In this document: piece by piece, positions 46,286-53,975 of the stretch
How positions within the stretch are numbered: position 1 is the stretch's first letter
Layout of the letters: the number at the start of each line of letters is the position of its first letter
Source: Duganella sp. CF517
GTDB lineage: Bacteria > Pseudomonadota > Gammaproteobacteria > Burkholderiales > Burkholderiaceae_D
Reading direction: 5' to 3'
Assembly: GCF_900110275.1 (NCBI RefSeq)
Contig: NZ_FODC01000004.1
Location: 558,001 to 622,000, forward strand
Length of the DNA: 64,000 nucleotides
Position numbers and translations under genes: made by a program
The notes under the pieces: model-generated
The model's database searches: none
What the model was told of the DNA's origin: nothing
Seen by the model: the letters and a program-made list of their open reading frames with translations, nothing else

Positions 46286-49200
46286 ATGCCGCCATTCATC
46301 AGCACTTTTCTGCAAGCTTGGGCCGAGCGCCGCCGCGCGCGCCGCCGGCGGGCCAACCTGCGCGCCGGTGCGCGCGACGGTGCGCTCACGCCCGGCCGCC
46401 CGGCGCTGACGCTGATACGCTCCGGCGCCGACACCGCTCCCGTTCCTCCCAAGGGCGGGTCGCGCCGCGCCGTCTGGATCGTGGCCGCCGCCGTCTGCGT
46501 CGCCGCCGGCGGCGGCGCGGTGATCGCCGGCCACGCGCGCCATCTGGCCGCCACCACGGCCAGCACGCCGGAAGCGGCCAACAACGTGCGCGCCGCCAAT
46601 GCCTATCAATCCGTCCTGCCCGGAATCGCCTTCACCGTGCCGTCGCGGCCGGGCATCGCCACCAGCCTTCATCCGGGCGGCGCTTTGCTGGTGGCCGCTG
46701 GCATGCAAGCCTCGCCGGCGGTGCGGGTGGACCTGTGCAGCCAGCTGCGCAGCCCCACCGGGAACGACGCGCGCCTGCTGCCGCTGCGGATCGGATACCG
46801 TTTCGACGACGTCAAGCGCTGGGTCGCGCGCAATCAGGAGGCCAACGTGCAAATCGCGCTGCGCAATGTGCTGCTGGTGTCCGACAGCGGCGCGGGAGCG
46901 AATGCGATGCCCGAGGTGCAAATCGAGGGCACGGCGCGCGCCGACTTCAGCGATCCCCTCGGCGAACCGCTGCGCTTGAAGTGGAGCAGCCGTCGCGCCG
47001 ACGTGCGCTGGTTGAGCGACGCCAGCTTGGGCCAGGTCGAGCAGGGCGCCAGCGGCCAGGTCGCGCTGCGCCAGCAGGGATGGCTGCTGTGGGGCGCGGC
47101 GTCGGCGTTGCGCATCGAGCGGCGGGCGAACGTCCTGTGCCCGCAGGCCGGCGAACTGCTGGTGCAGATGTACCGGCCGGCGGCGGATGCCGCCGCCACT
47201 GCGGATACCGCGCTGGTTACCGCGTTTCCGGCGCGCGGCAAGGCGGTCGGCGCGTACCTGGCCGCTGGCCGCTATCAGGTTCCCGCAGCGGCCCCCGGCG
47301 CGCTGGAGGACCAGGCGCTGTTCCTGGCGCTGCAAGAGCACGGGTTGGTGCGGTTGAGCGCCGCCGGCACCATCGAGCTGGCGCCGCGCGATCTGCCGCA
47401 ATGGCTGGCCGCCGACGCGCCCGCGCGCGCCGCGGAGCTGGCGGACTGGAAGCAGGTCAAGGCCGATGCCACCACGACGAAATTATTCAAACGCCTGTAC
47501 CACCAGGCCGACGGCGCTTACGTCCGCCAGCAAATCGACATTTACAATAGCGAGCGCCGGCTGCTGGCATGGCGTGTCAAGGCGCCGGCCGGCATGGTGC
47601 TGGACTGGAACGCCAGCGTGGCCGGGCCTTCGAGCGCCGGCGGCGCCCCCGTGATGGTGTCCACCACCAGCCAGATGCCGGTAGCCGCGTCGCGCCTGTT
47701 CGCGTCGTTGCCGCAGGGCTGGCAGCCGTGGACGCGTGTCGCCCGTTGGCCGCAAGCCGGCGAGACGCCCGGCGGCCGGCCGGTGCTGCGTCTGACGCTG
47801 GCGCTGCCGCGCCCCGCAGCCGGCGGCGAGGTATTGCGGATGATGGTGGCGGGCCGGGTCGACGGCGGCGTCTCCGGCGCCAGCGTGCAAACGACGGCCG
47901 CCTGCACCGGCCGCGCGTGCGCCACCAAGGGTGACGTGCAGGAGCTGACGCTGGCGCTGCAGGCCGGCGTCCGCAGCGTGTCGCTCGATCTCCGGCCGCT
48001 CGACTTCAAGGCGCCGGAAGACCAGAAATATCGTCATTTGCGGCTCGCTGGCGGCCGTGTGGCTTGGCAGGCGCTCGCGGCGACCGACGGCGTGGCCAAT
48101 CCTTCCCGCGTCGCCGCGCCCGCGCCGGTGCGGCTGGAGGACCGCAACGGCACGCCGCTGTGGAACGATGGCGCCCCCACGCAGCCGGCCATCGACGCCG
48201 GCCTGGCGCCGCTGCTGGGCATAGGCCCGGAGCACGCCAACAGCGTCGCCGGCATGCTGGCGCGGCTGCCGTCGGCCGGCGCGCAGATCGACGCCAGGCT
48301 CACGCTCGATCTGCCGCTGCAGGCGCTCGGCCAGCGCATCCTCGATTGCGTCGGCATGCGCCAGGGGCGCTGGGATGGCAAGGCTTGCGTCGGCGGCCAG
48401 GCGGCTCCCGAAGGCCGTCATGCGGGACTTGTGATCCTCGATACCGAAACCGGCGACGTGCTGGCGGCGGCCGGCGCCGGCGCGGGGGAGCTTAACAGCG
48501 GCAACTGGGCCGAGGTGCGCGATTTCGACCGCACCAGCCCCGCGCGCAGCCCCCTGCGGCTGCCGGCGTTGCAGCACGACGGCGGCGCCCATCAAAGCCC
48601 GGGGTCCACCTTCAAGGTGGTCAGCGCGCTGGGGCTGGAAATGGCCGCCAAAACCGATCCGCAGATCGATGCGCTGTTGGGCGGCATGCCGCTGCCCGCC
48701 ATCAATCGCCTTGCGATGCAGCGCGGTTTCGGCTTCCAGACCGATGCCGCGACCTATCCGCTCAATCCCAAGCTGGCGCACATCACCAACTATCGCGAGC
48801 AAAGCCTGGACCGGCGCGCGCAGGAGGGGCGCCTGGGACTGGCGCAGGCGCTTACCTACAGCCTCAATACCTGGTTCGCCTGGTCCAGCGAATTGAGCGA
48901 CCATAGCCTGTTCGGCCGCGCCGACGGCGGCGCCCCCGATCTGCAGGCGCTGGACGCGGACGCCCTCGATGGCGTCAGGCCGATCGTGGCGGCCGCACAC
49001 CGCCTCGGTTTCGAGCAGGCCATGCGCCTCGACGGCGGCTTGCTGCCGGCGGACTTCAACTGGCGCAGCTGGGATGCGCTGCAAGCGACGCCGGCCCACA
49101 TCGACACCATACACACCCGCCACGAGCTGCGGCAGATGGCGATCGGCCTGCGCATGCAGGTGACGCCGCTGCAAATGGCGCTGGCGTCGGCGGCGGTCGG

Positions 49201-49627
49201 GCAGGGCAATGTGGTGGCGCCGCGCATGTTGCTGTCGCTCGACGGCGCGGACAGCGCGGTGCCGGCCATGAAACCGGTCGGCGTCCGCCTGGACCGCATC
49301 AGGGCCGGCATGAAGGGAGTGGTCGATGTCGGCACCGGCGCCGGGGCTTTCGGCGGCGCGGCGCTGGCCTCGGTGCGCCCCGGCTTGTATGGTAAAACCG
49401 GTACCGCGCCCACCGGCGACGACACCGCCACCGTGTGGTTCACCGGCTGGCTGGAACCGGGCAGCCTGCCCGGCCAGACCCACCGGCTGGCGATGGCGGC
49501 TTTCGTCAGCCATTCCGACGTCACCGGCGGCGCCCATGCGGCGCCCGTGGTCGCGGCGGTGCTGGCCACGCTGGCGCAGCAGGGGGATCAGAAGCGCGAG
49601 CAGAAGCGGGAACAGAAGGGGAAATAG
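46286..49627 (+). CDS. Large penicillin-binding protein-type transpeptidase with long periplasmic N-terminal region
   Basis: This 1113-aa protein has an Arg-rich cytoplasmic head and one membrane helix (~residues 63-82). About 600 unrecognised periplasmic residues follow, then a transpeptidase domain from ~residue 650. The active-site motifs are complete: S774-x-x-K777 in GSTFK, S859-x-N861 in YSLNTW, and K1037-T-G-T in GKTGT; TPLQMALASAA is the usual PBP helix. There is no GT51 domain. It is much longer than PBP2/PBP3 (~600 aa). It stands 100 bp ahead of the kinase/protease run on the same strand. Confidence 0.87.
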   Translation: MPPFISTFLQAWAERRRARRRRANLRAGARDGALTPGRPALTLIRSGADTAPVPPKGGSRRAVWIVAAAVCVAAGGGAVIAGHARHLAATTASTPEAANNVRAANAYQSVLPGIAFTVPSRPGIATSLHPGGALLVAAGMQASPAVRVDLCSQLRSPTGNDARLLPLRIGYRFDDVKRWVARNQEANVQIALRNVLLVSDSGAGANAMPEVQIEGTARADFSDPLGEPLRLKWSSRRADVRWLSDASLGQVEQGASGQVALRQQGWLLWGAASALRIERRANVLCPQAGELLVQMYRPAADAAATADTALVTAFPARGKAVGAYLAAGRYQVPAAAPGALEDQALFLALQEHGLVRLSAAGTIELAPRDLPQWLAADAPARAAELADWKQVKADATTTKLFKRLYHQADGAYVRQQIDIYNSERRLLAWRVKAPAGMVLDWNASVAGPSSAGGAPVMVSTTSQMPVAASRLFASLPQGWQPWTRVARWPQAGETPGGRPVLRLTLALPRPAAGGEVLRMMVAGRVDGGVSGASVQTTAACTGRACATKGDVQELTLALQAGVRSVSLDLRPLDFKAPEDQKYRHLRLAGGRVAWQALAATDGVANPSRVAAPAPVRLEDRNGTPLWNDGAPTQPAIDAGLAPLLGIGPEHANSVAGMLARLPSAGAQIDARLTLDLPLQALGQRILDCVGMRQGRWDGKACVGGQAAPEGRHAGLVILDTETGDVLAAAGAGAGELNSGNWAEVRDFDRTSPARSPLRLPALQHDGGAHQSPGSTFKVVSALGLEMAAKTDPQIDALLGGMPLPAINRLAMQRGFGFQTDAATYPLNPKLAHITNYREQSLDRRAQEGRLGLAQALTYSLNTWFAWSSELSDHSLFGRADGGAPDLQALDADALDGVRPIVAAAHRLGFEQAMRLDGGLLPADFNWRSWDALQATPAHIDTIHTRHELRQMAIGLRMQVTPLQMALASAAVGQGNVVAPRMLLSLDGADSAVPAMKPVGVRLDRIRAGMKGVVDVGTGAGAFGGAALASVRPGLYGKTGTAPTGDDTATVWFTGWLEPGSLPGQTHRLAMAAFVSHSDVTGGAHAAPVVAAVLATLAQQGDQKREQKREQKGK

Positions 49628-49678
49628 GCTTGTAAACGGGATAATGAAACCGGTCGGTCTGTGGCATCATTTACAAGC
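49628..49678. repeat. 9-bp perfect inverted repeat between the PBP gene and the next operon
   Basis: GCTTGTAAA (49628-49636) and TTTACAAGC (49670-49678) are exact inverted copies with a 33-bp spacer, directly after the PBP stop and 48 bp before the next likely ATG. It could be an operator or part of a promoter region. Confidence 0.7.
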
Positions 49679-49726
49679 GTGAGCCATAGCGCCCATTTTT
49701 GTTTTTCCATCAATTTACAGGACCTT

Positions 49727-51082
49727 ATGCGGTTGCCAGGAACCCGGTATCAGGAGCACGGCTGGGAACAAGTGCGCAAGCTGTTGGGACACTGCTCGTT
49801 GCAGGCGTTCCGGCGGATTGAGATGCACCGGATGCTCGAACCAAGCGCGCACGCGGAGCTGCTCGACAGCTATACCGACGCCGCGGCGGCGGCCCTGCAC
49901 GCGGGCGCGCGCTCGGCCCGTGGCGAGGCGGAAGGCAACAGCTACGGCGAAACCGTCTACGAGCTGTCGCTCGGTTTGTTGTGCGAATTGCAGGCGCATC
50001 CCGGCTTCTGGCAAGCGTTCGTGGCCACCGTGGCCGTCGAACACGCGCGCGGCGGCGCCTTCTGGCTCGACCCGGCCGCCGATGGGGTGATGCGCAAAAA
50101 GGTCAACGACATGTACGCCGGCTTGCGCGACAAGGTCGATGCCGACAATTACATCGTCACCACGGGGCGCGACTGCTCGCCCAACAAAATCTACACGTAC
50201 CGGATGCTGGACACGGCCTATCGCGAGATCGCCACCTTGTTCGCCGCCTGGAAGGAACACGGCGCCCAGGTGGGGGCGATACTGGGCCGCCCGCTGGAAG
50301 GCAGCCCGATCGAAGTGCGGCAGATGAAGTCCATCGGCGCTTGCAAGGCGGAGTGGATCATCCGCTGGAGCGAATCGCTGGAGCGCTTCGGCGGCTCCCC
50401 CGGTCCGCTGCATACCCGCTCCAAGCGCTTCGCCAGTCTGAAAAACAGTCCCGAGAAAATTGCGGCGATGTTGGCCGAGATCGGCGACTATGAAGAACTG
50501 TCGTCGAATATGGACCGCGTGGACGACTGGCGAAGCGAGGCCGGGGAGGCGGCGCTGTGGCTGGAAGACTACTGGCGCGTGACCGGCGAATCCGAGCGAC
50601 TGGAGGCGCAAGGCGGTGTATTCGACGACGATCGCATATTGGCCGCCGCCGCGCCGGAAGGATTGGAGGCGGAGGAAGAGGTCGGGGGCGGGGGCGGGGA
50701 CGCCGGTCCGGTGGGCGGCGGGGAAGACCCGCCGATCCCGGAGCCGGCCGTTGCGGCGGCGGAGCGGGAGGCCGAGCAAAAGGCGGCCGGCGCGCTTTCC
50801 CTGCCCCCCCGCTACATGGAGTTGGCGCGGGCCGCGCAGCAAACCGGCAGCTGGATGCTGCGCGTTCTGCGCGACGAGTCGCTGCCGATACGCCTGGCGG
50901 TGTATCACAAGCTGCTGGGCGCCGCCGACGATACCTATCCGGATGCCTGGCTGGACCCGGCCACCGGCGAACTGCCGACATTGCAGCAGTTGGCGGCGCT
51001 GGACCGGATTTCGATGCCGACGCTGCGCAAGCGCCGCAACGAAGCGATCGACAAGCTGCATGCCGCCAGTGCGGCGGAATGA
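49727..51082 (+). CDS. Hypothetical protein, 451 aa, first gene of the kinase/protease run
   Basis: I do not recognise a family. The first ~270 residues are helical with few obvious motifs. A low-complexity Glu/Gly/Pro linker (~310-345) follows, then a C-terminal domain ending in TLQQLAALDRISMPTLRKRRNEAIDKLHAA, which resembles a helix-turn-helix. A Lys/Arg-rich face could contact nucleic acid or a partner. I take the ATG at 49727; a GTG at 49661 is also in frame. Its stop overlaps the next gene by 4 bp. Confidence 0.72.
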   Translation: MRLPGTRYQEHGWEQVRKLLGHCSLQAFRRIEMHRMLEPSAHAELLDSYTDAAAAALHAGARSARGEAEGNSYGETVYELSLGLLCELQAHPGFWQAFVATVAVEHARGGAFWLDPAADGVMRKKVNDMYAGLRDKVDADNYIVTTGRDCSPNKIYTYRMLDTAYREIATLFAAWKEHGAQVGAILGRPLEGSPIEVRQMKSIGACKAEWIIRWSESLERFGGSPGPLHTRSKRFASLKNSPEKIAAMLAEIGDYEELSSNMDRVDDWRSEAGEAALWLEDYWRVTGESERLEAQGGVFDDDRILAAAAPEGLEAEEEVGGGGGDAGPVGGGEDPPIPEPAVAAAEREAEQKAAGALSLPPRYMELARAAQQTGSWMLRVLRDESLPIRLAVYHKLLGAADDTYPDAWLDPATGELPTLQQLAALDRISMPTLRKRRNEAIDKLHAASAAE

Positions 51083-51681
51083 AGGAGAACGAATTGAATT
51101 CAGCAAAAGATGAGCAGGACGCCAAGGCGCTGGACGCGCGGCTGCGCGAGCGCGCGCTGCTGGCCCGCGGCGTGCCTGACGACCGGCTGATGCTGGCCGA
51201 TACGACGCTGCTGGCGGCCCTTGACGGCAGCCGGGCGCTGACGCCGAACGAGCGCCAGGCGCTGGCCGCCTCGCCGCTGACGCTGCGCCGCTTCCGTCAC
51301 TTGTCGCTGGAACGCCGCGCGCTGCTCGCCCCGGCGGCGAACGACGCGCAGTGGTTCGGTAGCACCGGCATGCTGCGCGCCGCTTCCAGCACGGCGGCGC
51401 TCGAGGCGCTGGTCACCGACGACAATTACTGGACACTGCAGTTCCTGCCGCACGATGGCGGTTGGCAGGTGATTCTGTCGCTGTCGGCGCAGGCGCCTTT
51501 CGCCGCCAGGCTGTTGAGCGAACAGCCGCAGTTGCGGGTGATCGACGGCGGCGGCGCCATCGTGCTGCAAGGCCGGCTCGACGCCGACGGCGAGTGCGAA
51601 CGCGCCTGGCCGTTCGAGACCGCGCCGGCGCCGCATTTTCACATGTACGGCGCCGGTTTCTCCGTCGAGCCGGTCGCTTAG
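51079..51681 (+). CDS. Hypothetical protein, 200 aa
   Basis: I recognise no domain. The N-terminal ~80 residues are helical and charged (DARLRERALLARGVPDDRL, then LTLRRFRHLSLERRALL); the rest is beta-rich and may be a small binding fold. The ATG at 51079 overlaps the previous stop (ATGA), but an AAGGAG site at 51082-51087 fits an in-frame TTG at 51094 better, so the start is uncertain by five codons. The next gene follows after 6 bp. Confidence 0.7.
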   Translation: MKENELNSAKDEQDAKALDARLRERALLARGVPDDRLMLADTTLLAALDGSRALTPNERQALAASPLTLRRFRHLSLERRALLAPAANDAQWFGSTGMLRAASSTAALEALVTDDNYWTLQFLPHDGGWQVILSLSAQAPFAARLLSEQPQLRVIDGGGAIVLQGRLDADGECERAWPFETAPAPHFHMYGAGFSVEPVA

Positions 51682-51687
51682 CCGCTT

Positions 51688-52821
51688 ATGGGTTTCTTCA
51701 CGCGCCGTCGCAAACAGCCCGCCGATACCGATGCACTGGGCGTGGCCCTGATCGCGCTGCGGCTCGATCAGGGCGATGTCGCGCCGGCCGGCAGCACGGT
51801 CGTCGTCTTCGATGCCGCCGGACAGGCGCGGCGCGCGGCGTCGGGCAAGGTGGCGTGCGGGCAGGGCGAATCGGTGTTCTGTTTTCATCCCGGACCTTAC
51901 ACGGTGGATTTGATACCGTTCGCCGCCGCGCCCGAGTGGGGCCTGCGCTTGCGCTTTGTCGTCGACGCGGCCAATCCACGCGTGTCTCAGCAGCGCTTCG
52001 ACCTGTATTTGTACAGCGAGACGTCGGGGCGCTTGCAATTGGCGGGCTTCGGCGCGTCGGTGGAGGCGGCGTTGCAGGCGGAGCTGGCGCAAGGCGCGCT
52101 GGATCTGCCGCCTTGCACGTCGCTGGATGAATGGCATGCTTTCCGCGCCGGCCTGAATCAACTGATGTACACGCGCTACGGCGTGACGGTCGACGACTGC
52201 GTGCCGGTCGATCTGGGCGAACAAGTCGATTTCGCCGACATGCTCAAAGTCCGCGCCATGCGCGCGGCCGAAGTTGAGCGTCTCGCCGCAGACCCGCCGG
52301 CGCCGGCCATCGATGCACCGGCGCCGGTCGAATCACATGTGCTGGGGGAGGTGGCATCCGGCCCGCGTCCCACGCCGGCCGCCGCCCCCTCGCCGCGATC
52401 GCCGCCCGTCGCGCAGGCCGATGCGCAAGCTTTACGACGCCTGTTCCTGGAGCTGCCCGCCGTCAGCCGCGAACTGCGATTGCTGCGACTGCCCGAAGGC
52501 CTGCCGGTATTCGAGCGGCACCAGGCGTTGCTGCTGCGCCTGGGCATGGCGAGCCTGAACGTCACCACCATGCCGGCGCTGGCCTGGGCCGCGCCGGACC
52601 GGCCGCTGGCCGAAGAAGACCAGCATCGCCGCAGCCGCCATACGCTCATCGCGCGCGACGCCCTGGACGAAGCCTGGTCGCTGCTGGCGCGCCTGCAACT
52701 GGCCGGTCGCGAGGAATGGCCGCAACTACTGGACGAGACGGACCGCATCTGCGCCAACCTGGAAACCGGCCTGTCGCTGCGCCGCGCGCCGCACGCGGAT
52801 CGGGTGGAGCCATCGCTATGA
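51688..52821 (+). CDS. Hypothetical protein, 377 aa, possibly SPFH-like N-terminal domain
   Basis: The N-terminal ~200 residues are a beta-rich region then helices, ending TRYGVTVDDCVPVDLGEQVD. The layout and wording resemble the end of the SPFH domain in the protein at 53976 (KLRLAAYGLAVERVETAALR), so a divergent SPFH-like fold is possible. A Pro/Ala linker (~215-250) separates a helical C-terminal part. No catalytic motif is visible. Its stop overlaps the protease gene by 4 bp (ATGA), so translation is coupled. Confidence 0.68.
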   Translation: MGFFTRRRKQPADTDALGVALIALRLDQGDVAPAGSTVVVFDAAGQARRAASGKVACGQGESVFCFHPGPYTVDLIPFAAAPEWGLRLRFVVDAANPRVSQQRFDLYLYSETSGRLQLAGFGASVEAALQAELAQGALDLPPCTSLDEWHAFRAGLNQLMYTRYGVTVDDCVPVDLGEQVDFADMLKVRAMRAAEVERLAADPPAPAIDAPAPVESHVLGEVASGPRPTPAAAPSPRSPPVAQADAQALRRLFLELPAVSRELRLLRLPEGLPVFERHQALLLRLGMASLNVTTMPALAWAAPDRPLAEEDQHRRSRHTLIARDALDEAWSLLARLQLAGREEWPQLLDETDRICANLETGLSLRRAPHADRVEPSL

Positions 52822-53876
52822 CCGTCCTGTCCATCACCACCACGCCGGCGATCGCCGAATGCCGCAGCATCCTGGCCGACGGCCGCGTGCTCACCATCAC
52901 CGCCAGCCGCCGTCCGCGCGCCAACCGCGCCGAGGTCAAATGCAGCGTCCCGGGGGCGCCGGCGGTCGCCGAGCGTATGCGGGAAGTGGTCCGCCTGGCG
53001 CGCCACACCGAGGCGCGTTTCGACAGCCGCGACCAGGTGGTCCTGAGCATGGATATCGCGCCGGGCGACACGGAGCGCGACTGGGAACTGGCTGCGGTGC
53101 TGGCTGACCGCTCGGTGCGCGGCCTGTTCCATCCTGCGGCGGGCGCGCGAACCGTCGCCCATGGCTGGTCCGACAACTGGCATCTCGGGCGGCTGTGCGG
53201 CCGCGCCGATGGCGGCGCCGCCACCGTCGGCACGATGCAAGTTACCCATTTGGGTGCGCTGACCGGACACGCCGACCCGTCGGCCGCCGTGTCGACGGTG
53301 CGCGCCTGGTTCCCGCTGCACAGCGGGGGCGTCAACGATGAACTGGCGTGGGTCGAGGTCAGCGTGTTCCCGATCGACGCCGACCCGGCGACCGCCGATG
53401 TATCGGCCAACGCCACGCACACCGCCGCCGTCGACAGCGAGGAGGACAGCATCGCCGCACCGGGGCTGGACCTGGGCGCGCAGCAGGATATCCGCCAGAC
53501 GCTGGCCGGCGCGCGTCATTTCGACGGCAAGGGGCTGGGCCGCTGGCGCAGCGTGGTGCGCTTCGGCCAGCCGCGCTTCCAGGGCGGATCGTACCAACTG
53601 GCGCTGGTGATGGCGGACCGCCTCGCGCGCGGCCGCGAATTCGTGCCGCGCGGGCGCATCATCGCCACCGGCTGCTCGAGCGCCTGGCACGCCGGGCGGG
53701 TAGACACCGTCGAGGGACGCGAACCGAAGCTGGAGTTAATATTAAGGCAAGTCGGCGCGGGTGACCGGGTGCTGCTGCCCAAAGCCTGGGAAGAGGGGCT
53801 GCCACCCGGATTCCAGGCCGATTTGCGCCAAAAAGGCGCGACATTGGCCTGTATAGACCGTATTGGCATGATTTAA
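52818..53876 (+). CDS. Lon-type (S16) protease-like protein with two tandem Lon domains, no ATPase
   Basis: The 352-aa protein contains two copies of one module. The C-terminal copy (~250-345) matches the Lon proteolytic domain: S258 in GGSYQLALVMADR is the nucleophile, RGRIIATGCSS the central strand, K304 in EPKLELIL the partner Lys (Ser-Lys gap 46; 43 in E. coli Lon), and GDRVLLPKAWEEGLP the usual ending. The N-terminal copy (~82-130) has the parallel DWELAAVLADR and GWSDNWHLGRLCGR but no Ser at the nucleophile position. There is no AAA+ domain, so activation must come from elsewhere. It lies between the 377-aa and SPFH genes. Confidence 0.8.
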   Translation: MTVLSITTTPAIAECRSILADGRVLTITASRRPRANRAEVKCSVPGAPAVAERMREVVRLARHTEARFDSRDQVVLSMDIAPGDTERDWELAAVLADRSVRGLFHPAAGARTVAHGWSDNWHLGRLCGRADGGAATVGTMQVTHLGALTGHADPSAAVSTVRAWFPLHSGGVNDELAWVEVSVFPIDADPATADVSANATHTAAVDSEEDSIAAPGLDLGAQQDIRQTLAGARHFDGKGLGRWRSVVRFGQPRFQGGSYQLALVMADRLARGREFVPRGRIIATGCSSAWHAGRVDTVEGREPKLELILRQVGAGDRVLLPKAWEEGLPPGFQADLRQKGATLACIDRIGMI

Positions 53877-53975
53877 GCTAGCGCTGAATCGTGCGCAGGA
53901 ATGAAACCGGCTCGCCCTGCTAAAATCGGCGCATGACAGGGCGGCCCGGAAGATGAATCGAAGAAGGAGTCTGAC

